Positions 32,955 to 43,949 of a DNA stretch of 64,000 nt are shown here, in pieces; position 1 is the first letter of the stretch; every line of letters begins with the position of its first letter. This DNA comes from Rhizoclosmatium globosum (lineage: Eukaryota; Chytridiomycota; Chytridiomycetes; Chytridiales; Chytriomycetaceae). Under the pieces are notes generated by a model. It did no database searches and was not told the origin of the DNA. It saw nothing but the letters and a program-made list of their open reading frames with translations. The DNA lies in NCBI GenBank assembly GCA_002104985.1, contig MCGO01000018.1, positions 558,001 through 622,000 of the forward strand, in the 5' to 3' direction. The translations under genes and the position numbers were made by a program.

Positions 32955-34297
32955 TCAACCCAATAGTTTTGAGTCATCGCTTCTTTTCTTGATGCTCAAG
33001 CAGTTGATATCAAATATCTCGCACATATCAAGAATGATTCTTGCAGCCCAAAGCGCATACCATACGCCTGCAGAAACTGCCAAGCCCCACCACAAGGTAA
33101 GCCCATTTCCAAATGCAATCTGAAGCGAGCCAGCCAAGAGCGACAAATAGATCCCTGGAGCTATCATTTCGGACACGGGAAATCCTCGCTTGGAAACATG
33201 AGCTACAATAATAGATCCAATCTGTTGGGCAAACAGAAACGTGATGAAAATAACGAACGGAACGATTGAAGCACTCTCAACTAGAGTCGCAGAGCTCAGA
33301 GGAAGTATTGAAGTAATGACAACGAGGAACAGGTACGGAGACAATGTAAGCAAAGGTGGGTACTTTTTGAACCGTTCTGCTGCACCTGGATTTGTAGCGA
33401 CAGCTTGCAAGACATTCGAATATGACGTGTAAACATTCCAGACAATCACTATGCAACCAAAAGCAACAAACAGGATGTTCACGGGGAGGTGGATGATTGG
33501 GAGTGGTTCGGACCAGATTTCCGGACCAGTCACGGATGTGGTTAAAAGAATCGCAATGATTGTGAATACTCCCTCGATAGGACCTGAGCATTCAGAGAGA
33601 TAAAGTGTGGACGTGTAGTATTCTTCCCATGTGCTGAAAGGGAGGGTTATTCGTTTGTTCTTTCCTATTGATTCGAATGAATGGAGCACACCTTAAGTAG
33701 AAATTCCCGATACAGGAATATACAGTGAATAGTTGCCACCACGTTTGTCCCAGGCCTAACGCTGTAACGCCGAAAAAGGTGGCGAACCCGGTGTTGAGAG
33801 CATCGCAGCCGTGATCAAACAGCTCTCCGAGTGGAGACGATGTACCAGTTCTGCGAGCTTGTTTTCCATCGATTGCGTCGAGGGATTGATATGCAAAGAG
33901 TCCGAGAGCGAATGAAACGTAGAGGTAGGATGGGATTGGTTCAGTGAGTGATGGTGAATGGAGGAGTAAGAGAATGAGATTGATTATTATGCAGAGGAAT
34001 CCAGTGAGAGTGATCAAGTTTGGACTGTGTTTGTAAGATTAGAAATAGAATGTTTCAGAGGTGTGTTTTTGAAGGGTATGATGTGAAAGACTCACGCTAC
34101 CCAACGAGGGACATATTCTATTATTAAAGACCACCAGTAGGGGTTGAGAATCTTTGTTGCGATGAAAGATCTGGGTTGTTGTGGATATGGTTTGTCATCA
34201 AAAGATTCAAAGCTCGTGTGAAGGGCGCTTACTTGTCGATTGACTTGTAAGAGTATTGACGTAAGTTATCCACGTCTGTGGTAGTGAAGTACAGCAT
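32955..34297 (-). CDS. Choline/ethanolamine phosphotransferase
   Basis: This integral ER-membrane enzyme catalyses the last step of the Kennedy pathway, transferring phosphocholine or phosphoethanolamine from the CDP form to diacylglycerol. The exons complement(join(32955..33633,33692..34024,34096..34170,34233..34297)) give 383 aa. The CDP-alcohol phosphotransferase signature DGx2ARx8Gx3Dx3D is complete (DGKQARRTGTSSPLGELFDH then GCD). The N-terminal YKSIDKSFIATKILNPYWW and STWEEYYTSTLYLSECSGP are typical of CPT1/EPT1 proteins. Multiple hydrophobic helices follow. Choline versus ethanolamine preference cannot be read from the sequence. Confidence 0.92.
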
Positions 34298-34420
34298 TTG
34301 GATGTTGCTTTCGTTTTGAAGGGACACAAGCTCAAGTTTGAAAGATGTTTTTTTCTCCAACAGAAAACTGGATCTTGAAATAAAGAGAAAGAGATATGAC
34401 GATTAACATTCGTTATTAAT

Positions 34421-35495
34421 TCAAGCAGCGACGATTCCTCTCAAAACTGCAAGACGCTCTTCGGGAACATCTCCTTCCTTAAACATCGCCAAAGCCTTTT
34501 CAGCAAACAGTTTCGCATCCGCTTCTCTTCCCTCCAAACGAGCATACAAAATAGCACGTTCTTCGCACACGTAAACATCGGCATCGCTCAATCGTTCCTG
34601 TACTTCCAAAGCCTTGTCAAATTGTTCCAAAGACCGCAGACATCGAGCGATACACCACTCAGCAATCTTGATTGTTTCTGGATTTCCAGTCTTTTTGCGC
34701 TCGACAAGTGCCTTCTCAAAGTACTCTTGGGCGAGTGTAAACTCTCCAACCGAATGGGCATTCCACCCTTGGTTATTGTATAAAGAGCCCAACCACTTTT
34801 TCGTTTCTGGAGCGGTAGACTTTTCGCAGAGAGCAATAGCCTTTGCGGTCCAGGCGACCTTCTCGTCCTGGTCTGAAACAGCAATTGCCAACATGTGGAT
34901 GGCATCGACTTGGTACTCGGCAAGAGAGTCCGAGAGGCGGGCGACTTGCATAGCCATTCTAAATGGAGCAATAGCAGCTAGGTGGTAGGTGGTAGGTGGT
35001 TGGTGGTTGGTGGTTGGTGGTTGGGGGTGGTTCGAGGGTAAGTAACTGTCAAACACAGCACTACTAGTAGGAACATCTAGTCACCTTCAGGATTCCCGCT
35101 TGAATTCAGCACACGACCCCGTTCGAGAAGGTACCGCACTCTCACTCTTCGCGCAGAAAGAGCGGCATCGGAGTCTGAATCAGCGTCTTTGAGCTGCGAT
35201 TCGACAAGTTCAAACGTCGATTTGACTTTGGAAAGCGTCTCGTTTGCCTGGTCAAAGTGCTTTTGAAGTCCTTGGGCACGGGCGAGTTGTGTCAGGAACT
35301 CTGGATTTGGGTTGGGTTCAGATAAGAGAGTGGTTGGTGAAGTAACTAGTAACTGGTAACTTTATTAGTACCTGCGTGCTCAATCGTGCCTGCTTCGATC
35401 TTGTTTGATGTGATGTACTCTGTGATGGCTTGCTCAGTTTCAGATGGGTTGGACCATTTGATGAGAGTGGGAAGGACAGCGATGTGTTGGGTCAT
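34421..35495 (-). CDS. TPR-like helical-repeat protein
   Basis: The exons complement(join(34421..34977,35085..35300,35372..35495)) give 298 aa. The helical pairs read like tetratricopeptide repeats (SLYNNQGWNAHSVGEFTLAQ, EYFEKALVERKKTG, IARCLRSLEQFDKALEVQER, LEGREADAKLFAEKALAMF). The 107-nt intron 34978-35084 contains a run of GGTGGTAGGT/GGTTGGTGGT repeats. It is probably a small scaffold or chaperone-like adaptor; no specific partner is evident. Confidence 0.7.
34981..35030. repeat. Short GGTGGTTGGT-type tandem repeat inside an intron
   Basis: Imperfect 7-bp GGTGGTA/GGTTGGT units lie within the third-exon-side intron of the TPR-like gene, next to its 3' splice site as read on the minus strand. 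Confidence 0.75.
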
Positions 35496-35574
35496 TTTTT
35501 TGACTTATTCAGATATAATCTTTATTCTATTTTGATAACTTCATTTCAGGCTGCATTCATAAAAGAAGAGGCAT

Positions 35575-36523
35575 TTAGGCAAGGAAAACGGCAACAAGGA
35601 GGGCGGCAAAGACTCCAACCTTCTCAACAGCAGCACCCTTGTACAAGTTGTTGTTGTTGTTGTTGGCTGGAGCACCGTAAGCTGGAACAGCTGGAGCAAC
35701 GTACGCGGTTGGGTTGGCTGGAGCAACGTACGCAGTTGGGACAGTAGCAGCAGCAGCAGTGGTAGGGACAGCAACAACTGGAACAGAGGCGGAAGCAGCA
35801 GCAGATCCAGATCCAGAAGCAGAAGCAGACTTGGCAACAGTGGCAACAGTGGAAGAAGCAAAAGTAGAAGTAGCGGCGACAGTAGTGGTTGCAGTGGTTG
35901 CAGTGGTTGCAAAGGCAGCATTGTCAACGTAAGAGAAGGTGAAGTCAGTCTTGAACGACAGAGAACGCATAGGGAGGGTAGTTGGCGGAGGAGTTCCACT
36001 TTGGAGCGTTTGGACCACAAACTGGTTGCTTCTCAGCCAACAACGCTCCGTTGCCAAAGTATGGGACCGAACTGGAAATGTATGGCAAGGTACAGTAGGG
36101 TCTTGGAGGTGGAGCACGAGTGTCAACAGCTGGCTTGGGTGGCAAATCCTTTTTCAAGTAGAATGAAAGTTGAAAGCGTTCAATGACATTGGTCCTCTCG
36201 TTTGGACGGATTTGGCTAAAGACATCTCCGTCAAGAGCATACCCGTAAGTGGCATTGATACGAGCAGCAAGGTCACCAGAGCAGGATGTGGTGTCCTTCC
36301 ACACAAGGTTGGAGCGAACAGGGCCTTGAGGAGAGAAGTCCAATCTGGTGCTGTTGTAAGAGAAGTTGTTGATGGAGAAGTCGAGACACTTGAGATCGGC
36401 AGGCTGCGGAATGAAGTCACAGTCGTTGACCTTGTTAAAGACACGCTCATAGGCGCCAGCAGTGAAGTTGTAGATCTGCGCATCTGGCTTCAAAGCGACG
36501 ATAAGTTCTGGTTGTGGAGCCAT
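35575..36523 (-). pseudogene. Glycan-rich C-anchored family, copy C (internal deletion)
   Basis: The N-terminal domain (YNFTAGAYERVF, IPQPADLKCLDFS, VWKDTTSCSGDLAARINATYG, EKQPVCGPNAPKWNSS) is open from 36523 to 35945. The C-terminal Ala/Thr/Pro tail and hydrophobic end (LYKGAAVEKVGVFAALLVAV) are open in another frame to 35575. Compared with copies A and D, about 200 residues between YPPYAFSVV and the DFTFSYVD segment are missing, and the junction is out of frame. A single frameshifting deletion explains this. Confidence 0.75.
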
Positions 36524-36709
36524 CGGTTTTTGGAGCAAGTTTTTTTGATTAAAAATGTTACCCCGACATGCTTTTCATAACTGATATACCGCAGCCCTAG
36601 TAATCCCATCTTCTCATGAACGGAACGACATAGCCATGCATATCCTTCGGCAAAAAGCGTCTACATTTGACCATATCCTTGAAAATTGTGCAGTCACTCG
36701 AACTCCAAT

Positions 36710-36747
36710 GCATCTCCATCTCATCTCCAAGAGCAAGCCCCCCGACA
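36710..36747 (-). promoter_or_regulatory. Upstream element of copy C
   Basis: The core CAAGCCCCCCGACA (+ strand 36734-36747) lies 210 bp before the copy C start, with ATCTCCATCTCATCTCC immediately adjacent. Confidence 0.6.
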
Positions 36748-37284
36748 CAGGAGAGCCATGTAACACGCGCCAGCACACCTCAAGTCAGGATGCAGCTCTC
36801 CGACGTCAGGAATTAAGTTTGTGAGAGTACAGCATTGACGTCTTCATGTCCTGCAAATGAAATGTGGTGTGAATACAGATAAGCCTTTATTAGGCTTCAT
36901 TATGAGGGGCTTTGTCAGTATCATCAATTTGGGATTGTAATGATTTATTTCAGTTTAGTTCTCATTGATTTCAAAAGCTCACCTTTCTCTTCTCTTTTTG
37001 TTGTTTATGACAAAACGCCACCTCAATTAAGAGTACAAGACTTAAAAGTTTCAATATTTGAGACGATGAAATTGGCTCTGGAAAGTGATCGTTTCATTCT
37101 AAATTGATTGACAGCTTTGAAAGACGAGGCACTAAAAGAGGAAAACCGAAACTTTAAAAGTTGCAGCAATATAAATGTTCTCAATCGCATCCGCCTTGTA
37201 TACGTGATCGATGAAGCACGATATTTTGGATATGCTGGGCAATGTATTCGGTTTGGACAACAACAACAACGGACTGTTTCAGTC

Positions 37285-37320
37285 CATCTCCACCTCATCT
37301 CCATGATAAGCCCTCCGACC
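37285..37320 (-). promoter_or_regulatory. Degenerate extra copy of the upstream element
   Basis: ATCTCCACCTCATCTCC followed by AAGCCCTCCGACC resembles the family upstream element, but no family gene lies at the expected 210-bp distance. It may be a leftover of a lost copy. Confidence 0.4.
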
Positions 37321-37606
37321 ACAGCCAGCAGCTCGCACTCACTGTTCTTTCCCCATTTTTGTTCCCTCTCTGATAATAACTTTATTCGCAGCTCATACAC
37401 AACTTGAGTTCTTTATATCCAACTTTATGCTTACTTAAGGTTCGTCTTATTGAAGTGGGCCGCCGTTGCATTATGATGCATCTGGAATATCTGCAGACTT
37501 TTGTATTCAATACGATCTGGAATATCTGCAGAACTTTGTATTTAAATACGATTTATCGAGTTCTTTGATTCTATGGAGGCAAAAGTGTATTCAACCATGG
37601 CCAAAC

Positions 37607-38965
37607 TTAAATAGAAGCCCAAAATGCCACCCCAATTACAACTAAGCCAACCAATGAAAGCAAAAGAGTTCTCCGTGATTCCTTGAATTCATATCCTCCG
37701 CTTTGGTTTTCAACGATTTGCTTATCTCCGTCCTTTGAGGTTCTCATGTTCGACTGTTCCAAGAGAGTATTTATATCCAGTGCGGATCCACGGTTGTTCA
37801 AAATTAAAACATGCATTTCGGGAGACAATAATTCGACACTGAATCCACGGGTCTCGTGGATTGGAACACCGTCAATGACCAAATCTCTTATTCGAGGCCG
37901 CTCTTCGTCAACAACAAGTGGTGGGTGGAAACAGAGTGCTTGGGTTGATGATAATGAGCTGATTGCGGAAGTTTGAGATGATGATGTCCAGATAACACTG
38001 ATTCCCCTTTGCGAAGGGTTCGAGTACGATGGTGTGAGAGTGAAGTGCTGATTTAATGGAGATAAAAGAGTTCGTTTCCAATCATCGGGGAGGGTGTTGT
38101 CAGTGAGAGAGGGACGGAGGATTTGAGTGATGATTTGGTAAAAGTATGGGAGGGGAGGGCCAACAGATTCTCGGACAAGAGCATCCGGGTCATTTGAGGG
38201 GTTACGGAGAGGTGATGGTGTTCGTGCATGAGTTGATTTTGTAGAAGGGGTTGTGTTGAATGGGAAATAAGTTAAGTTATATTGGTGAGTGGGTGGTTGT
38301 GGATTCCAAACCCCGGAAAGGAATGACTTTGGAGAAGTAGTCGAAGGAGAAGGTGGTACAAGAGTACATTCTATTGAAGTATATGAAAAGATTCTGAGAC
38401 CAGATAGTGTTGTGAGAGCGAGAATTGGTGTTTTCAAGGTGGGCGAAGGGGGTTTTCGTGACAATACATTCCGAATTAAAGAATCCATATTATCGATTGA
38501 ATCGATATCTGTGTAATGAGAGGATATGCAAGAAAGGGAATAGGGAGAGAGGGTGGCGTGTTGTTAGCCACACTGCAAACCAGTTGATACTCACCTGGAT
38601 TGATAAAGAGGACTGGCACATTTATGGCATTATTCCAGTCTTTATGAGTGAGAAGCCCCTATGAATGGAGGGATACGTATTAACAGCCTTGAAGTAAAGT
38701 ATGAGAGGAGAGACATTGATGACTTCGTGCAACAGAACTCGGCCGCCTTCAACAACAATCAGATCAAGTTTGTGTATTGAATCCTGGTCGCGAACTGCAG
38801 CCATTGCTCGTCGTGGCTCAGAGGCATCTGGGACAGTATGTTAAGAGTGAACAACAGGGCCCACTTAGGTGGTTCTCCGTGACACGTACAAACAATGTCC
38901 TTGTTTAACAGCTCAGTTAAACTCGAATTGAAGGACGAGTGCTGGTTGGCTGTGAGAACAAGGAC
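37607..38965 (-). CDS. Uncharacterised protein with C-terminal membrane anchor
   Basis: The 3' exons are well supported: complement(join(37607..38508,38595..38658,38715..38827,38890..about 38965)). The product includes VLVLTANQHSSFNSS, DLIVVEGGRVLLHEVIN, THKDWNNAINVPVLFINPGD and a Pro/Ser/Thr-rich middle. It ends in a single hydrophobic helix (TLLLSLVGLVVIGVAFWASI), so it is probably tail-anchored in the ER or another membrane. The donor at 38714 (gtctct) is weak, and the first exon with its start codon was not found; it should lie near or beyond 38970. No family recognised. Confidence 0.55.
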
Positions 38966-39114
38966 GCGCGGCTCAGGCCCACTTCCTTCAGCGTTAACAA
39001 CACACGATTAGCATTTACGACATAATGGGGTCTTTGGAGGTACCGTTCAGTGGCATTATCTCGTTGCTGATTTTGAGGCAGGGAAAAGAAAGAATCACCA
39101 AAGACAAACGAAAG

Positions 39115-40706
39115 ATGGACGAATCACTTGCCTCGCACTCGCACGTCAAACTCCAGGGCTGCGACATTGACGGCATTCCACGCGGGAAACTAGTCTTAAC
39201 TTCAAAGTTTAAAAAGAGTTCGCTCGGACTTGGTTCGTATTTAACTTGGGTGCTAAATAAGAAGGTGCCACTAGTCGATAGGCTTTGATATCTTACGAAT
39301 TCGTATTAGGATTCTGCTCGGTCGTCTTTGCCTGGGATGCACACGATGTTGTTTATTCGGGCCGTGATGTCCAAATGGCTGATGAGGAAGGTGCGTCTTT
39401 TATCGGTGGTGGTGGTTTGGTGGTTTGGAGGCTCGTGCTTGGCTGACCCAGATCTTTCAATGCCAAAAACTAGGCGGCTACTCAGATATTATTGCTATTC
39501 CCGATCCAACGTCATTTCGCACAATTCCCTGGGAACGCAACATTCCCCTGTTCCTTGTCGACTTTCACGACCCACGAACCTCGCTTGCCCTGCCTATGTG
39601 CCCACGTAGTCTACTTAAGGCTGTTGTTCAGCGTGGAATTGATCAATTGGGCGTGAAGGCTAATGTGGGAATTGAATATGAGTTCTTCAATTTCAAAGGT
39701 GCCTCCTCCACACATTGTTAGACACTGACAACTCACTCGCCGAATACCCTCCAGAAACACCCGATTCTGTTGCTGAAAAACATGGATCAAACCTTACAAA
39801 GCTGACTCCTGGAATGTTTGGTTATTCTGTTACACGCCCGGTTATTCACTCCAACTACTTTACTGGTGTACTTGATGCATGCAATGCGATGCACATTCCC
39901 CTCGAATGCTATCATACGGAAACTGGTCCAGGCGTCTACGAAGCTGCTATCCAATACTCAGACCCCGTCACTTTGGCTGACAATGCCCACCTCTTCAAAG
40001 TTGTAGCCAAATCCATCGGCCTTCAACACGGAATCATGCCGACGTTCATGGCTAAGCCCCACAACAATCTGCCAGGCTGCTCCGGTCATATTCACGTCTC
40101 TCTCAGCGCAACAGACATCATCACTACTGCAGCAAACCTATTCCACCCATCCTTCACTCCCCAAACATGGGGCCGTGACGATCGCAGTGAACCCTCTGAT
40201 TCTATCCAAATAGACCACACTTCTCACGTCCTCAAATGGTTCCTTGCAGGTGTGTTGGAAGGCCTCCCTTCTTGTATGGCAATCTACGCCCCTACTATCA
40301 ACTCATACAAACGCCTTGTCGAAAACTATTGGGCTCCAATTACTGTTTCCTATGGTGTTGAAAATAGAACTGCTGCAATTCGTGTTATTACTCCTCCGAC
40401 GTGTCCACCAAATGCTACGAGAATTGAGGTGCGTGTTCCAGGTGCCGATGCGAACCCGTATTTGGCGGTTGCAGCAGTGCTTGCGTGTGGGTATGATGGA
40501 ATCCGGAGACGTGCGGTGTTGCCAATGGGTCCTGTGGGTCCTGGTGTAGATCGGAGTGGGAAAGACGCTTGCCAAGAAGTTTGGGTGATGCGATTGAGGA
40601 AATGAGGGCCACTGGAAGTGTGGCGAGACGGGTGTTGGGAGATGCTTTTGTCGACATTATGTTGGTACCAGAGTTCATGAATGGAGAATTTGGGAACGCG
40701 CTGTGA
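39115..40706 (+). CDS. Glutamine-synthetase-family protein (one 3' frameshift)
   Basis: The exons 39115..39232, 39310..39390, 39474..39698 and 39755..40706 are assigned. Motifs include the N-terminal DIDGIPRGKLV, FAWDAHD, IPWERNIPLFLVDF, IEYEFFNFKETP, LTPGMFGYSVTRP, ETGPGVYEAAI, PGCSGHIHVSL (ammonia/glutamate-site region), ENRTAAIRVI and EVRVPGADANPYLA. This is the FluG/lengsin-like class rather than typical short eukaryotic GlnII. Near 40561-40566 one base is missing: the frame changes from SGK to RLPRSLGDAIEEMR, which is the normal C-terminus of the family and stops at 40704-40706. An extra A in the AAA run would repair it, so an assembly error is as likely as a real lesion. Confidence 0.82.
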
Positions 40707-40905
40707 CTACGTGGGAGGTCCAGAGATACTTTGAAGTAATTTGACATGGTTGGAGGAATGTGGTAGGACTATTTGGCTTGTTGTGTAGTAAAAAGAGTGG
40801 ATGTATGAAGTGGATGAATAAGATACTATTACTTCTGACATCATTTATTGTAAGAACACAAGTCGTGGAATGACATATTTTTTTCAAACGAATGAAAGAC
40901 TTAAT

Positions 40906-42378
40906 CTAGGCAAGAACAAAGGCAGCAATAATACCGGCAACGAATCCAGCATTTTCAACAGCAGCGCCCTTATACAAGTTATTGTTGGCTGGAGCTCCAT
41001 ATGATGGAACGGCTGGAGCAACGTATGCAGTTGGAACAGCGGCGCCAGCGGTTGTAGCGATGACAACTGGAACAGTGGTTGCAGTAGCAGTGGATCCTGA
41101 AGCATAAGCACTTTGGACAGCACCCGAAACGGTGGAAAACGTGACAGAACTAGTGAGAACAACAGAAGAATAGACAGTAGAAGCAGTAGAACTGCTTGAT
41201 GAAGAGATAGTGGAAGCCAAGGTTGAAGTCACAGCAGTAGACGTGGTGGCTTTGTCAACTCGGTTGCCAACAAACGTAAAACTCCAGTCAATAAGTCCAT
41301 CACGACGTCCAGGCTTGTAATAGTTTCCAAAATTCCAATTCTCTGACACATTGAACTGAATCACACGTTCGTTAACAATGTAAAAATTGACGTAGTAAGT
41401 ACCCATATCAAAGTATCGAGAAAACCTGTCATTGTAGTTCACAGTTCCGCCACATTCCTTGGTTGGAGTGAAACAGAACTGTCCAATTAACGCGTTATCA
41501 GTGTAAGCACCAATATCCACTAAGCCAGAAAGACATCTGTCCGTCAAGTTGGCATTCTCCTTGAGAGGAATTGTTCCTTGAGAGATGTTGGTCAAAGTAT
41601 AGTTGAGACCTTTTGTTTCAGACAGGACAAACGAGTGGTACGTGTAAACGCAAGAGTTGTTTGCAGACAAATCGTCAGCCTGGGATGGCACCGTCAATGA
41701 AAACGTTAGGGCATTTATAAACTTGTAAACAATGGTTGAAACTTCGACAGAGTAAGCATTAGCCATATCGGAGACGCTGTAGCCGCCTTGGTCGTTGTCT
41801 GGATTGTACAGGAAATCGATGTTAAGTTGATCTTTCTTGAACAGACTGAGTTCACGAATGACGGAAAAGGCAAATAAAGGGTACGCAGAAGTGTTCAGCT
41901 TTGGAGCATTGGGTCCACAGACTGGTTGGTTATCGGCCAAAAGGTACTTTCTGTCAGTATATTGAGTGGTACTTGAAGTGTAAGGCAATCTGCAAATAAC
42001 GCCAGGATCAGCCCTCTTAATTGGCTTGGAGGGAGACTTCTTCAGATAAAAGGAATATTGAATGGCTGTGATAAAGCCAGTCGCCTTAACAGTTCCTGTC
42101 GCTGTGATATCGCCAACAACAGGAAACCCATAAGTCTTGGCGATTCTCTCCGTGATGTTTCCGGTGCAAGAAGTGTTATCCGTCCATACCAGGTTTGGGC
42201 TGAGGGAAGCAAAGTCAATAACGTCGTTGGTCTTGTTATAGTTTGCAATGGAGAAATCAAGGCATTTGAGATCAGAGGGCTGTGGTACACTGAAATAGTC
42301 GTTCGTTAGGAACTGGACTATCTGGAAGGCCCCGCCAGTGAAGTTGAAGGCTTGAGGAACTGGAATGATCAGAACCAT
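40906..42378 (-). CDS. Glycan-rich C-anchored family protein, copy D (intact)
   Basis: The only undamaged member in the window, 490 aa in one exon. The order is FNFTGGAFQIVQF, VPQPSDLKCLDFSI, WTDNTSCTGNITERI, a central domain with paired cysteines and QPVCGPNAPKLN, a Thr/Ser/Ala-rich region, TAYVAPAVPSYGAPANN, and LYKGAAVENAGFVAGIIAAF at the C-terminus. Many N-x-S/T sequons imply a secretory route, but the N-terminus (MVLIIPVPQAF) is not a convincing signal peptide. A cell-surface GPI-type protein is plausible. Copies A, B and C can be aligned to this one to locate their lesions. Confidence 0.8.
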   Translation of the reverse strand: MVLIIPVPQAFNFTGGAFQIVQFLTNDYFSVPQPSDLKCLDFSIANYNKTNDVIDFASLSPNLVWTDNTSCTGNITERIAKTYGFPVVGDITATGTVKATGFITAIQYSFYLKKSPSKPIKRADPGVICRLPYTSSTTQYTDRKYLLADNQPVCGPNAPKLNTSAYPLFAFSVIRELSLFKKDQLNIDFLYNPDNDQGGYSVSDMANAYSVEVSTIVYKFINALTFSLTVPSQADDLSANNSCVYTYHSFVLSETKGLNYTLTNISQGTIPLKENANLTDRCLSGLVDIGAYTDNALIGQFCFTPTKECGGTVNYNDRFSRYFDMGTYYVNFYIVNERVIQFNVSENWNFGNYYKPGRRDGLIDWSFTFVGNRVDKATTSTAVTSTLASTISSSSSSTASTVYSSVVLTSSVTFSTVSGAVQSAYASGSTATATTVPVVIATTAGAAVPTAYVAPAVPSYGAPANNNLYKGAAVENAGFVAGIIAAFVLA

Positions 42379-42552
42379 GTTTTGAGTCAGTTTTTATGAG
42401 TGGAAACTTTAGCTCATTCAAACTCGTCATACATACGAACAGATTTCCTCAACTCAAAAGCCGAGTTTCGATGTTCTCAGAAACACACGTGCAACCACTG
42501 TATCGGCGTGGTTTGTAATATCCTGTGAAGACAAGTGATGCTGGTGGAGGCA

Positions 42553-42599
42553 ATTCTTCTCTCCGATTTGATCTCCATTATCAAACAAGCCCGCCGACA
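42553..42599 (-). promoter_or_regulatory. Upstream element of copy D
   Basis: The variant core CAAGCCCGCCGACA (+ strand 42586-42599) lies 207 bp before the start at 42378, with GATCTCC beside it. The distance matches copies A-C although the flanking sequence has diverged, which argues for selection on the element. Confidence 0.6.
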
Positions 42600-42811
42600 A
42601 CCAAATAAAGAACTAACCTACCTTGTTTTGTAATCTCTAATTTCTTTCATTTGCCTTACTCTTTTTACTCTTAATCGGATTTAGCTCATAGATCAATGAT
42701 GATACTTTTGATACTTGCAAGGATTTATTCTCGTCTTAATGTTAGAATCCGAAGTTATTGTGCTATATAAGCGAAACGGAACCCTAAGTATATAATAAAT
42801 ATTCATTGAAA

Positions 42812-43685
42812 ATGAACGTTGCATCAGATATTGAAGCCACTTTCAAACTGCTTTTGATTGGCGATTCAGGCACTGGAAAGTCATCACTTCTCCTTCGATT
42901 CACCGACGATGCGTGGCTGCAGCCGGATGAAGTGGCAGCGACGATTGGTAACAGCCTTCCATAACCTTCCTAGGCACAGCTAACATTATCTAAGGTGTCG
43001 ACTTCAAAGTCAAAACAATGGAAATCAATGAGAAGAAGTACAAACTGACGATTTGGGTGAGTGCTTGATGGACCGAGACACCCTTTGTTGTTGGTCACAA
43101 TTGGATATGGGTCGTTGTTGACGTGGAAGTCTCAACTAGGACACGGCCGGCCAAGAGCGATTCAGAACCCTCACAAGCTCGTATTACAGAGGCGCCCAGG
43201 GTGTTATTATGGGTGCGTGGTGTACGAATGAGCATCATGCCAATATCAATAACCATTATAATAATGTAGTCTATGACGTTACTCAGCGCGAATCATTTGA
43301 CCACCTCACTACTTGGTTTAACGAGCTCGATACGTACTCATCCAATCCCTCGTGGTCAAAATGCTTGTTGGGAATAAGGTGGACAAGGAAACAGGCGAAG
43401 CAACGAGACAGGTGACCAGGAAAGAAGGAGAAGCGTTTGCAAAACGGATGGGAACTCTGTTTATTGAAGCAAGTGCAAAGACGAGGGCTGGTGTGAAGGA
43501 GGCTTTCTTGGAGGTTGTAAGAAAGGTGAGTGCGTTATTCTCACCAGTTCACCATACTTATGGTACCGTATTAGATTATCGAAACGCCCGACCTATATCA
43601 AAAGCCTGCTGGAAATCGTGCACCAACCAATGTTGTGAATCTGGATGCACAAAACGAAAATGCTGAGGGCGGCGGCTGTTGTTAA
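42812..43685 (+). CDS. Rab18-type small GTPase (one frameshift)
   Basis: The exons 42812..42947, 42995..43056, 43140..43212, 43270..43525 and 43575..43685 are assigned. All G-motifs are present: GDSGTGKSS (P-loop), the effector segment [29 protein letters not shown] and EASAK. Other Rab18-like features are [10 protein letters not shown] and IIETPDLY. The protein ends in GGGCC, the double-cysteine geranylgeranylation site. Between TYSSN and [11 protein letters not shown] (43347-43349) one C is missing from a CCC run, shifting the frame. Because both sides are perfectly conserved, a sequencing or assembly indel is the simplest explanation. Rab18 acts in ER and lipid-droplet membrane traffic. 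Confidence 0.85.
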
Positions 43686-43949
43686 GAATTCAGCATAATC
43701 AATAAATCATCTTGGTGTAATATCAGTGAATTTAAACAGTCGGGAGAGTAATATTGCTGATTTCGAAGGTGAGTTTTTTCTGTTTACTATTTTCTAACCG
43801 ATAGTTGTTGCAGATTCAATACTAACGCTATTGAAGTGACGTTTGGGGCCATTGATGTTTGCTCTACTTTCTATCTCCAAACAACAACGCTTTATTCAGA
43901 TGTGAATCTAAATGTATGCTAAGGATGAAGTAAAGGTGACGTCTTCGTC

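Larger units (their letters stand above)
36524..37606. other. Copy C upstream region and gene-free stretch
   Basis: It contains the upstream element of copy C near 36734 and a weaker copy near 37300. A direct repeat of GATCTGGAATATCTGCAGA-like sequence occurs around 37475-37535. No gene was recognised. Confidence 0.55.

Noticed and set aside
38659..38685. A 26-nt intron in the gene at 37607
   Set aside because: A 56-nt alternative (38659-38714) also keeps the frame and matches the usual intron size here.
38900..39115. Shared start region for the 37607 gene and the glutamine-synthetase gene
   Set aside because: A divergent promoter is likely, but the first exon of the minus gene could not be defined, so no promoter feature was called.
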